Below are positions 1 to 5,428 of a stretch of DNA of 5,428 nt, in pieces. The stretch is from Micrococcales bacterium (GTDB taxonomy: Bacteria; Actinomycetota; Actinomycetes; Actinomycetales; Microbacteriaceae): the NCBI GenBank assembly GCA_947441105.1, contig CANESN010000067.1, positions 1-5,428 on the forward strand, read 5' to 3'. Below the pieces are notes generated by a model that was not told where the DNA came from, made no database searches, and saw only the letters and a program-made list of their open reading frames with translations. The translations under genes and the position numbers were made by a program. Numbering within the stretch: position 1 is the stretch's first letter; every line of letters starts with the position of its first letter.

Positions 1-785
1 GCAGCCCTCAACTTGAGCGTGGTTTCCTGCCGGACGCATCTGGCGTTACGAATCACACCGATCGAATCATTGGACTTTGGACCACGTCTTGGATCGTGCT
101 ACTGCTGGTTGGATTCGTATCTTGGGCATTGATGGCATGGGCATTGGTTGTCTACCGCAGACGCAAGGGCGAGACCGGGATGCCAGCGCAACTTCGATAC
201 AACATGCCAATCGAGACCCTGTTTACCGTTGTGCCACTGATTTTGGTTTTGGGCTTCTTCGCTTTTACCGCTCGAGACATGCAGGCCATTGAGGCCAAGA
301 ATGAGAACCCGGATATTTCCATTTCGGTCATCGCTAAGCAGTGGAGCTGGGACTTCAACTACGTAAACGAGCAGGTCTACTTCTCGGGCATCCAGGCTCA
401 GTTCACCGGCGAAGAAGAGAACATCTCTGAGACGCTTCCAACTCTTTACCTCCCGGTCAACAAGACCGTAAAGATCGACCTGAGTTCGCGCGACGTGATC
501 CACTCCTTCTGGGTAATTGACTTCTTGTATAAGAAAGACATGTTCCCCGGACTTACCAACCACATGTATTTCACTCCTACCAAGGAGGGCACCTACGCGG
601 GCAAATGTGCGGAGCTTTGTGGCGAATACCACTCAATGATGTTGTTCCAAGTAAAGGTCGTCTCTGAACAAGAGTATGCCGCTTACATTGCTGAACTAGC
701 GGCCAAGGGTAACGTTGGTCAGCTCTCAAATGATTACGACAGGAACCAAAACCTACCTGGCAATAACCCAGAGGTAAGGGGATAG
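1..785 (+). CDS. ctaC: Cytochrome c oxidase subunit II (CuA subunit), 5'-partial
   Basis: Subunit II of the aa3-type oxidase takes electrons from the bc1 complex at its CuA centre, on the outer face of the membrane, and passes them to heme a in CtaD. The frame is open from the left edge (first whole codon at 3), so the start and the lipoprotein or signal region are missing; 260 residues are visible. Two membrane helices are seen (about residues 28-49 and 66-90 of the fragment), then the aromatic stretch QWSWDF, then the cupredoxin domain. CuA ligands are all present: His at codon 501-503 in DVIHSFW, and Cys (606), Cys (618), His (630) and Met (639) in [12 protein letters not shown]. There is no CXXCH heme motif, so this is not a caa3 fusion; this fits oxidases fed by a diheme QcrC. 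A GTG at 96 lies inside the first visible helix and is not the start. The stop is TAG at 783-785, 5 nt before ctaD. Confidence 0.96.
   Translation, partial: SPQLERGFLPDASGVTNHTDRIIGLWTTSWIVLLLVGFVSWALMAWALVVYRRRKGETGMPAQLRYNMPIETLFTVVPLILVLGFFAFTARDMQAIEAKNENPDISISVIAKQWSWDFNYVNEQVYFSGIQAQFTGEEENISETLPTLYLPVNKTVKIDLSSRDVIHSFWVIDFLYKKDMFPGLTNHMYFTPTKEGTYAGKCAELCGEYHSMMLFQVKVVSEQEYAAYIAELAAKGNVGQLSNDYDRNQNLPGNNPEVRG
776..781 (+). promoter_or_regulatory. Ribosome binding site of ctaD
   Basis: AAGGGG lies within the last codons of ctaC, 9 nt before the ATG at 791. It supports that ATG as the ctaD start. Confidence 0.7.
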
Positions 786-790
786 GGCAA

Positions 791-2482
791 ATGGCTACCA
801 CACTCACTCCAACGCTGACGAATCCAGTTTCTTTTACTCCTAAGCGCTCTAAGGGTCAGATCTTGGTCGACTGGCTAACCACCACCGACCACAAGAAAAT
901 CGGTTACCTGTACCTGATCACCTCTTTCCTTTACTTCATGATCGGTGGCGTCATGGCGCTGATCATTCGCGCCCAGCTCACCTTGCCTGGCCTTGACATC
1001 GTCGCTTCCAAAGAGCAGTACAACCAGCTGTTCACCATGCACGGCACCATCATGCTTTTGATGTTCGCAACCCCACTTTTTGCCGGTTTTGCAAACGTTT
1101 TGATGCCGGTCCAGATTGGTGCACCGGATGTTGCCTTCCCTCGACTAAACGCGATCGCCTACTGGTTCTACAACTTCGGTAGCTTGATCGCCGTTTCCGG
1201 CTTCTTCACCCCGCAGGGTGCGGCTTCGTTTGGCTGGTTTGCCTACGCACCGCTTTCAAACACCACTTTCTCCCCGGGAATCGGTGGAGATCTTTGGGTC
1301 TTCGGCCTAGCTCTTTCTGGTTTCGGAACCATTCTGGGTGGTGTGAACTTCATCACCACAATCATCACCATGCGTGCTCCTGGCATGACAATGTGGCGCA
1401 TGCCGATCTTCACCTGGAACACTTTGGTGACTTCGATTCTGGTAATCATGTGTTTCCCACCGCTAGCTGCAGCGCTATTCGCTCTCGGTGCCGACCGTAA
1501 GTTCGGTGCGCACATCTTTGACCCGGAGAACGGTGGGGCCATGCTGTGGCAGCACCTGTTCTGGTTCTTTGGTCACCCAGAGGTTTACATCTTGGCCTTG
1601 CCGTTCTTTGGAATTGTTTCCGAGATTTTCCCGGTGTTTAGCCGAAAACCAATCTTTGGTTACAGAACCTTGGTCTACGCAACGATCTCGATTGCGGCTC
1701 TTTCGATGACGGTGTGGGCTCACCACATGTACGTAACCGGCCAGGTGCTACTGCCATTCTTCGCATTCACGACGATGCTGATTGCGGTCCCCACCGGCGT
1801 GAAAATCTTTAACTGGATTGGAACGATGTGGAAGGGATCTATTACCTTCGAGACCCCAATGCTGTTCAGCTTGGGCTTCCTAGTGAGCTTCGTGTTCGGT
1901 GGTCTAACCGGCGTGATCTTGGCATCTCCTGTTTTGGACTTCCACCTCTCTGACAGCTACTTCGTGGTGGCACACTTCCACTATGTGGTCTTTGGAACAG
2001 TGGTGTTTGCGATGTTTGCTGGCTTCTACTTCTGGTGGCCAAAATTCACCGGCAAGATGCTGAACGAGCGCCTAGGAAAGATTCACTTCTGGTTGCTCTT
2101 TATCGGCTTCCACGTCACGTTCTTGATTCAGCACTGGTTGGGTGTAATCGGCATGCCTCGTCGCTACGCCACCTACCTGCCAGAAGATGGCTTCACCGAG
2201 ATGAATATGATTTCAACCCTTGGTGCTGCGATTCTCGCGCTGTCGATGATTCCATTCCTTTGGAACGTTTGGATTACCGCTCGCAAGGGCGTTAAGACTG
2301 AGCTGAAGGACCCTTGGGGTTACGGAAGGTCTTTGGAGTGGGCAACTGATTCACCATTCCCGCGTCACAACTTCCACTCAATCCCTAGGATTCGTTCGGA
2401 GTCTCCAGCGTTCGATTTGAACCACCCTGAGTATGCCTCTGCTGAGGCCAAGGAATCCTATGCCAAGGAGGGCCGCATCTAA
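791..2482 (+). CDS. ctaD: Cytochrome c oxidase subunit I (heme a / heme a3-CuB)
   Basis: This is the catalytic subunit, which reduces O2 to water and pumps protons. At 563 residues it is full length for the actinobacterial family and has the usual dozen or so hydrophobic helices. The N-terminal TTDHKKIG motif (residues 31-38) supports the chosen ATG. All metal ligands are present: H84 (TMHGT) and H397 for heme a, H395 (AHFH) for heme a3, and H262, H311 and H312 for CuB, with Y266 of GHPEVY placed for the His-Tyr cross-link. Proton-path residues identify an A1-type pump: D113 and N120 (PDVAFPRLN) at the D-channel entrance, E264 in GHPEVY, and K338 in VPTGVK for the K channel. It sits 5 nt after ctaC and shares one base with ctaF, so the three genes are very likely one transcript. 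No missing residue or odd codon run was noticed. Confidence 0.98.
   Translation: MATTLTPTLTNPVSFTPKRSKGQILVDWLTTTDHKKIGYLYLITSFLYFMIGGVMALIIRAQLTLPGLDIVASKEQYNQLFTMHGTIMLLMFATPLFAGFANVLMPVQIGAPDVAFPRLNAIAYWFYNFGSLIAVSGFFTPQGAASFGWFAYAPLSNTTFSPGIGGDLWVFGLALSGFGTILGGVNFITTIITMRAPGMTMWRMPIFTWNTLVTSILVIMCFPPLAAALFALGADRKFGAHIFDPENGGAMLWQHLFWFFGHPEVYILALPFFGIVSEIFPVFSRKPIFGYRTLVYATISIAALSMTVWAHHMYVTGQVLLPFFAFTTMLIAVPTGVKIFNWIGTMWKGSITFETPMLFSLGFLVSFVFGGLTGVILASPVLDFHLSDSYFVVAHFHYVVFGTVVFAMFAGFYFWWPKFTGKMLNERLGKIHFWLLFIGFHVTFLIQHWLGVIGMPRRYATYLPEDGFTEMNMISTLGAAILALSMIPFLWNVWITARKGVKTELKDPWGYGRSLEWATDSPFPRHNFHSIPRIRSESPAFDLNHPEYASAEAKESYAKEGRI
2465..2472 (+). promoter_or_regulatory. Ribosome binding site of ctaF
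   Basis: AAGGAGGG is a near-perfect Shine-Dalgarno sequence inside the last codons of ctaD, 9 nt before the ATG at 2482. It fixes the ctaF start at the TAATG junction and allows strong translation independent of ctaD. Confidence 0.8.
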
Positions 2483-2895
2483 TGCGTTCCAACGTCGTCA
2501 TTCTGCTAGTGATGGGCGCATACTTTACGGTTGCTGACATTGCGTATGGAATTTGGAGCTACTTGGAATTTGGCCAGGTGGAGCCAATTGGTACCGCTGC
2601 AATTGCACTTTTGGTAATTCTTTCCGTGTTCATCGCCTACTACCTATGGTCCGGCATGAGACGCTCGGGAACCTTGCCCGAGGACAACCTATTGGGCAAC
2701 ATTGAAGACGAGACCGGCGAGGTTGGTTTCTACTCACCGTGGAGCTGGTGGCCACTAATGCTGGGTATTTCTTCGGCTATGGCCTTCGCATCCTTGGCTG
2801 TTGGTTGGTGGCTGTTCTTCATCGCCTTCCCATTTGCAATCGTTGCGCTGGTTGGCTTTGTTTACGAATACAGCCGCGGCGCACACGCTCACTAA
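2482..2895 (+). CDS. ctaF: Cytochrome c oxidase subunit IV, actinobacterial type
   Basis: This small integral membrane subunit of the actinobacterial aa3 oxidase has no cofactor; its family is found in the bc1-aa3 supercomplex, where it packs against the core subunits. The protein has 137 residues, the usual family length. Four hydrophobic segments are visible: about 4-30, 36-58, 91-109 and 110-128. A polar loop (about 60-83, with the acidic run EDETGE) separates the two pairs, followed by the characteristic YSPWSWWP motif (84-91). The ATG overlaps the ctaD stop by one base and has a strong Shine-Dalgarno sequence. The gene ends the visible cta operon with TAA at 2893-2895. The call rests on the position after ctaD, the length, the helix pattern and the SPWSWWP motif. 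Confidence 0.93.
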   Translation: MRSNVVILLVMGAYFTVADIAYGIWSYLEFGQVEPIGTAAIALLVILSVFIAYYLWSGMRRSGTLPEDNLLGNIEDETGEVGFYSPWSWWPLMLGISSAMAFASLAVGWWLFFIAFPFAIVALVGFVYEYSRGAHAH

Positions 2896-2949
2896 GTCAT
2901 TCATAACCTCTGGTCCGGTTCTAGTCGTCATCGACTCCCCAAAAGTACT

Positions 2950-2985
2950 GCACCCGTTCTAACTCAGCGCATTGTCAGCGGGTGC
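2950..2985. repeat. Inverted repeat upstream of ssrA
   Basis: GCACCCG (2950-2956) is the exact reverse complement of CGGGTGC (2979-2985), with a 22-nt loop between them. After one T-T mismatch, two more pairs extend the stem outward (2947-2948 with 2987-2988). No T tract follows, so it is not a standard terminator. Its right arm touches the proposed extended -10 element, and the -35 region falls in the loop, so an operator is possible; chance is also possible. Confidence 0.4.
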
Positions 2986-2994
2986 TGTTAGTAT
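2986..2994 (+). promoter_or_regulatory. Probable ssrA promoter (extended -10)
   Basis: TGTTAGTAT matches the extended -10 pattern TGnTAnnnT, predicting a start near 3001 and a leader of about 38 nt before the mature tmRNA end at 3039. No good -35 element lies 16-19 nt upstream: TTGTCA at 2972-2977 is too close at 11 nt. The call therefore rests on the extended -10 and its position. A weaker alternative is TTGGCA (3002-3007) with TACAAA (3023-3028), spaced 15 nt. Confidence 0.45.
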
Positions 2995-3038
2995 TGTGGC
3001 CTTGGCAGGTCCAAGACGTTACTACAAAAACTAAACAT

Positions 3039-3407
3039 GGGGATGATCGGTTTCGACACTGCAGTGTTTGCGTGAATGAAGCGGGTCGAGGATGCACAGT
3101 TATCTCGTAAACGATCTGTGTAAAACAATAGGTGCCAATACAAAGCGCGCCGACTTCGCCCTAGCCGCATAAGCTAGCCCCGAAGTCCGTCTGACTAGGT
3201 TTGATTTCGTCCTAGACCCAGACGTCATTTAGAAATCTTGCTGGTTGAGCGCGTCACAGGATCAATCGGGACTTTTACTGTGACTGGGCCTGTCTGCGTA
3301 GTTGCTTCAGACAAATTCAGGGGCCGAGTAGAACGACTTATGAAGCTACACCCGTAGAAGAGTCACAATCTTTGCAATGGACGGGGGTTCAATTCCCCCC
3401 ATCTCCA
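3039..3407 (+). ncRNA. ssrA: Transfer-messenger RNA (tmRNA), one-piece
   Basis: With SmpB, tmRNA enters stalled ribosomes as an alanyl-tRNA mimic, supplies a short reading frame with a stop codon, and marks the unfinished protein for proteolysis. The tRNA-like ends pair: GGGGATG (3039-3045) with CATCTCC (3400-3406), including the G3-U pair that alanyl-tRNA synthetase recognises, then discriminator A at 3407. The T arm is GGGGG-TTCAATT-CCCCC (3383-3399). An H-type pseudoknot (PK1) precedes the tag: CGAG 3087-3090 with CTCG 3104-3107, and CACAG 3095-3099 with CTGTG 3116-3120. Downstream stems include GTCTG/CAGAC enclosing CTAGG/CCTAG (3189-3223), GTCACAG/CTGTGAC (3253-3284) and TGTCTG/CAGACA (3291-3313), consistent with the later pseudoknot domains. 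Length is 369 nt without CCA, normal for the family. CCA is not encoded: CGT follows the discriminator. No smpB is in the window. Confidence 0.97.
3134..3172 (+). other. tmRNA tag-peptide reading frame
   Basis: The resume codon GCC (3134-3136) follows ACAATAGGT, comparable to the AATAGTC before the E. coli resume codon. The frame reads ANTKRADFALAA and stops at TAA 3170-3172. The ALAA end is the usual degron for ClpXP-type proteases, and the ANTKR start resembles other actinobacterial tags. The end of the frame lies in a hairpin: GACTTCG (3152-3158) with CGAAGTC (3181-3187), and CTAGC (3161-3165) with GCTAG (3173-3177). This places the stop codon in the apical loop, as in helix 5 of known tmRNAs. 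Confidence 0.95.
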
Positions 3408-3413
3408 CGTTAG

Positions 3414-3443
3414 AAAGCCCCGAGCTAACCCCTCGGGGCTTTT
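3414..3443 (+). terminator. Intrinsic terminator of ssrA
   Basis: An 11-bp perfect stem, AAAGCCCCGAG (3414-3424) with CTCGGGGCTTT (3432-3442), has a 7-nt loop and runs into TTTT at 3440-3443. It begins 7 nt after the tmRNA discriminator base. As no terminator was found after ctaF, it may also end transcripts that read through from the cta operon. In the reverse direction the T run is short (TTTC), so it is mainly a + strand terminator. Confidence 0.9.
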
Positions 3444-3478
3444 GCCTTTAAGGCTGTCTTACTTACTAACTTGAGCAA

Positions 3479-3514
3479 TGAAAAACCCCCGATCAACTGA
3501 CCGGGGGTTTTTCA
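3479..3514 (-). terminator. Terminator of the qcr operon, probably bidirectional
   Basis: AAAAACCCCCG (3481-3491) pairs perfectly with CGGGGGTTTTT (3502-3512), and two further outer pairs (3479-3480 with 3513-3514) extend it to 13 bp around a 10-nt loop. It starts 8 nt past the qcrB stop in the direction of qcrB transcription. The A5-C5/G5-T5 symmetry gives a five-T tract on either strand, so it can also stop + strand transcripts that escape the ssrA terminator. Confidence 0.9.
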
Positions 3515-3522
3515 AGCAGCAA

Positions 3523-5178
3523 TTACTTCTTGCCGACCAGTTCTCGTGGCTTACGCTTTGGCTTCTCCACGCTTGGGGCAGGGGAGTGGTCAGCGTGTGC
3601 AAGTTCGTACTCGGCCTTTGATACCGGAGCAATTCGGTCTTCGAAGTAGAAGCTCGATAGTGCTGCACGGATCTTGTTGCCAAGCGTGATCTTGCCCTGT
3701 GCATTTGGACGAGCAAGGGTTGGCTGGTAGTCCTTGAAGTCAACCAGCTTCCATAGCTCATACTTATCTACTTGCTCGTGAACCTCGATGTATTCGCCGT
3801 GTGGCAAGCGCACTACGCGACCGGTCTCGCGACCGTGTAGCGCGATCTCGCGGTCCTTGCGCTGAAGCGCAATGCAAGCACGCTTGGTCACCCAGAATGC
3901 GATTACCGGTCCGATAATGAGCAGAATCTGCATGCTGGTTAGCACCTGGTTCAGGTTCATCTGGAAGTTGGTAGCAATCAAGTCGGTAGATGCTCCAGCC
4001 CATAGCACCGCATAGAACACAACTCCGGCAGCGCCGATACCTGTTCTGGTTGGTGCGTTACGTGGACGGTCTAGAACGTGGTGCTCGCGGTCGTCTGCGG
4101 TGACCCACTTTTCAATAAATGGATAGGCGGCAACCACTGCAAGGAATGCCAGCGAGATTACCAGTGGCAGCAGCACGCCGAAAGGCAGGACAATGCCGAG
4201 CACTTCCACATCCAACCCGGATGGTGCAAGGCGCAGCGCACCATCTAGCCAGCCGATGTACCAGTCAGGCTGGGTACCGGCGGAAACTGGCGATGGGTCG
4301 TAAGGACCGTAGTTCCAGATCGGGTTGATGGTAAAGGTTGCGGCAATCGCCATCAGAACACCGAAGACTAGGAAGAAGAATCCACCAGCCTTAGCAACGT
4401 ATACCGGCATCAGTGGGAAGCCAACGACGTTCTCATCGGTCTTTCCAGGTCCCGAGTAGTGGGTGTGCTTGTGGATGATAACCATCATCAAGTGAACTGC
4501 CAGCAGCACAATGATTAGCGCTGGGATGATCATGATGTGAAGGCTGTAGAGGCGAGCCACAATCTCATCACCAGGGAACTCTCCACCGAAGAGGCCAGAA
4601 GAGATGGATGGGCCGATGAACGGGATTGCCTTGAGCATTCCATCGATGATTCGAAGACCGTTACCCGATAGTAGGTCGTCCGGTAGGGAGTAACCGGTGA
4701 ATCCGCCACCCATGGCTGCAAGGAACAGGAAGAAACCAACCAGCCAGTTCAGCTCGCGAGGCTTGCGGAACGCTCCGGTGAAGAACACGCGAAGCATGTG
4801 AAGTCCAGCGGCAGCAACGAACAATAGCGCTGCCCAGTGGTGAACCTGACGCATTAGCAGCCCACCGCGGATATCAAAGCTGATGTCCAAGCTCGATGCG
4901 TATGCAATTGACATCTCAGCACCCTTGAGTGGCGCGTAGCTACCCTCGTAGTGGACCGAAGCCATGGATGGCTGGTAGAAGAAGGTTAGGAATGTGCCGG
5001 AAATCAATAGCACCACGAATGAGTACATCGCCACCTCACCGAGCATGAAGCTCCAGTGATCTGGGAAAACCTTGCGGCCGAAGTTCTTTAGAACCCCACC
5101 GAGGCTTAGGCGCTCATCGAGGTAGTTTGCGGCTCCACCGATGAAGGTGGTTGGCTTCTGTTCAGTATTAGTACTCAT
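3523..5178 (-). CDS. qcrB: Cytochrome bc1 complex cytochrome b subunit, actinobacterial type
   Basis: QcrB carries the two b hemes and the quinol-oxidising and quinone-reducing sites of the menaquinol:cytochrome c reductase. The 551 residues match the length of actinobacterial QcrB. Heme ligands are H113 and H127 in helix B, and H214 and H229 in helix D. The helix D pair has 14 residues between the histidines, as in cytochrome b6 and, from memory, mycobacterial QcrB. The Qo motif is PDWY (304-307), a variant of PEWY. The N-terminal b-type core (about 40-240) and the C-terminal helices (about 260-430) are fused in one chain, followed by a soluble, charged tail of about 120 residues typical of Actinobacteria, ending in a Lys/Arg-rich stretch. 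The ATG shares one base with the qcrA stop and has AAGG 8 nt upstream. The stop (3525-3523) is followed at once by a terminator, so this is the last gene of the operon. Confidence 0.98.
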   Translation of the reverse strand: MSTNTEQKPTTFIGGAANYLDERLSLGGVLKNFGRKVFPDHWSFMLGEVAMYSFVVLLISGTFLTFFYQPSMASVHYEGSYAPLKGAEMSIAYASSLDISFDIRGGLLMRQVHHWAALLFVAAAGLHMLRVFFTGAFRKPRELNWLVGFFLFLAAMGGGFTGYSLPDDLLSGNGLRIIDGMLKAIPFIGPSISSGLFGGEFPGDEIVARLYSLHIMIIPALIIVLLAVHLMMVIIHKHTHYSGPGKTDENVVGFPLMPVYVAKAGGFFFLVFGVLMAIAATFTINPIWNYGPYDPSPVSAGTQPDWYIGWLDGALRLAPSGLDVEVLGIVLPFGVLLPLVISLAFLAVVAAYPFIEKWVTADDREHHVLDRPRNAPTRTGIGAAGVVFYAVLWAGASTDLIATNFQMNLNQVLTSMQILLIIGPVIAFWVTKRACIALQRKDREIALHGRETGRVVRLPHGEYIEVHEQVDKYELWKLVDFKDYQPTLARPNAQGKITLGNKIRAALSSFYFEDRIAPVSKAEYELAHADHSPAPSVEKPKRKPRELVGKK

Positions 5179-5428
5179 TATGACTGCCTTATGTCCCAGA
5201 ATGTAGGCCCTACGGGCTCGGTGAAGTCGCCTTGTGCAACTAGGTATCCCTCAGCGTCAACTTCAATTGCCAGCTGGGGGAGAGGCCTTGACGCCGGTCC
5301 GAAAATGACTTTGCAGTGATCTGCTAGGTCAAATGTGGACTGGTGGCAAGGGCAGAGCAGGTGGTGGGTCTGCTGCTCGTAAAGAGCAACCGGGCAACCC
5401 ACGTGGGTGCAAATCTTTGAGTAGGCAA
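5178..5428 (-). CDS. qcrA: Cytochrome bc1 complex Rieske iron-sulfur subunit, 5'-partial (C-terminal end)
   Basis: QcrA takes one electron from quinol at the QcrB Qo site and carries it to cytochrome c on its mobile [2Fe-2S] head. Only the last 82 residues are in the window; the frame stays open to the right edge, so the start and the N-terminal membrane helices are missing. Both cluster-binding boxes are present: CTHVGC (codons 5411-5394), giving one Cys and one His ligand, and CPCHQSTF downstream, giving the other Cys and His. The remaining cysteine of each box forms the stabilising disulfide of bc1-type Rieske proteins. The proline loop GPASRPLP follows. The TAA at 5180-5178 shares its last base with the qcrB ATG. 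A methionine or GTG within the box (5402) cannot be the start because it would cut off the first ligand pair. Confidence 0.95.
   Translation of the reverse strand, partial: AYSKICTHVGCPVALYEQQTHHLLCPCHQSTFDLADHCKVIFGPASRPLPQLAIEVDAEGYLVAQGDFTEPVGPTFWDIRQS
5187..5190 (-). promoter_or_regulatory. Ribosome binding site of qcrB
   Basis: On the - strand AAGG lies 8 nt before the qcrB ATG, inside the last qcrA codons. It is weaker than the site before ctaF, which fits translation coupled to qcrA through the TAATG junction. Confidence 0.5.

Larger units (their letters stand above)
2896..3038. other. Non-coding gap between ctaF and ssrA
   Basis: These 143 bases hold no plausible gene. I see a 5-bp hairpin AGTCG-TCAT-CGACT (2923-2936) without a T tract, a longer imperfect inverted repeat (2950-2985), a TCAGCG direct repeat (2964-2969 and 2975-2980), a probable extended -10 element (2986-2994), and a leader of about 38 nt that would be removed by RNase P to give the mature tmRNA 5' end. 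There is no convincing intrinsic terminator for the cta operon. Confidence 0.6.

Noticed and set aside
96..98. GTG as the start of ctaC
   Set aside because: It codes for a valine inside a membrane helix. The frame is open upstream to the window edge with family-typical sequence ([16 protein letters not shown]).
99..632. Open frame of 177 codons on the - strand
   Set aside because: It lies wholly antisense to ctaC, whose CuA motifs are unambiguous. The translation shows no recognisable domain.
2950..2985. Inverted repeat as terminator of the cta operon
   Set aside because: The loop is 22 nt, the stem only 7 perfect bp, and no T tract follows. I kept it as a repeat but not as a terminator.
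2988..3170. 60-codon frame on the - strand
   Set aside because: It runs through the ssrA promoter and the tmRNA body, where RNA structure explains the sequence. No protein features are visible.
3764..4003. 79-codon frame on the - strand, and similar small frames at 3459-3761 and 4530-4739
   Set aside because: These are shifted frames of qcrB, which is intact and full length. Their arginine- and serine-rich translations are typical of out-of-frame reading.
4119..4328. 69-codon frame on the + strand
   Set aside because: It is antisense to the conserved PDWY region of qcrB. There is no ribosome binding site or domain to support it.
1..5428. A new defence, mobile or biosynthetic system
   Set aside because: Every long open frame is accounted for by conserved respiratory genes and tmRNA. 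There is no transposase, integrase, repeat array, toxin-antitoxin pair or unexplained gene.

Overview
The window comes from the core respiratory locus of an actinobacterium. CtaC, CtaD, CtaF, QcrB and QcrA are all of the actinobacterial type, and the tmRNA tag ANTKRADFALAA is also actinobacterial. Base composition looks moderate by eye rather than strongly GC-rich. This would fit a small-genome freshwater Microbacteriaceae member (Rhodoluna/Aquiluna-like), but that placement is inference from memory of the families, not from a search.

Layout. Positions 1-2895 on the + strand hold a tightly packed cta operon: ctaC (5' end cut off by the window), ctaD (5 nt later) and ctaF (sharing one base with ctaD in a TAATG junction). 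Positions 2896-3038 are a non-coding gap that carries a probable extended -10 promoter. Positions 3039-3407 are ssrA, the one-piece tmRNA, followed by an intrinsic terminator at 3414-3443. A second, nearly symmetric terminator hairpin at 3479-3514 closes the oppositely directed qcr operon. On the - strand, qcrB (5178-3523) and the C-terminal part of qcrA (5428-5178) follow, again joined by TAATG. The rest of qcrA, and presumably qcrC and ctaE, lie beyond the right edge.

How the genes work together. QcrA (Rieske) and QcrB (cytochrome b) oxidise menaquinol in the bc1 complex. Electrons then pass through the diheme cytochrome c QcrC (not in the window) to the CuA site of CtaC and on to heme a and the heme a3-CuB centre of CtaD, where O2 is reduced and protons are pumped. 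CtaF is the small actinobacterial subunit IV. In Actinobacteria these proteins form one bc1-aa3 supercomplex. Its two halves converge here on a ribosome-rescue RNA gene with no evident functional link to respiration.

I see no mobile element, CRISPR array, frameshift or unknown gene. The locus is largely ordinary. The points worth a second look are the placement of ssrA, its unencoded CCA end, and the repeats around its promoter.
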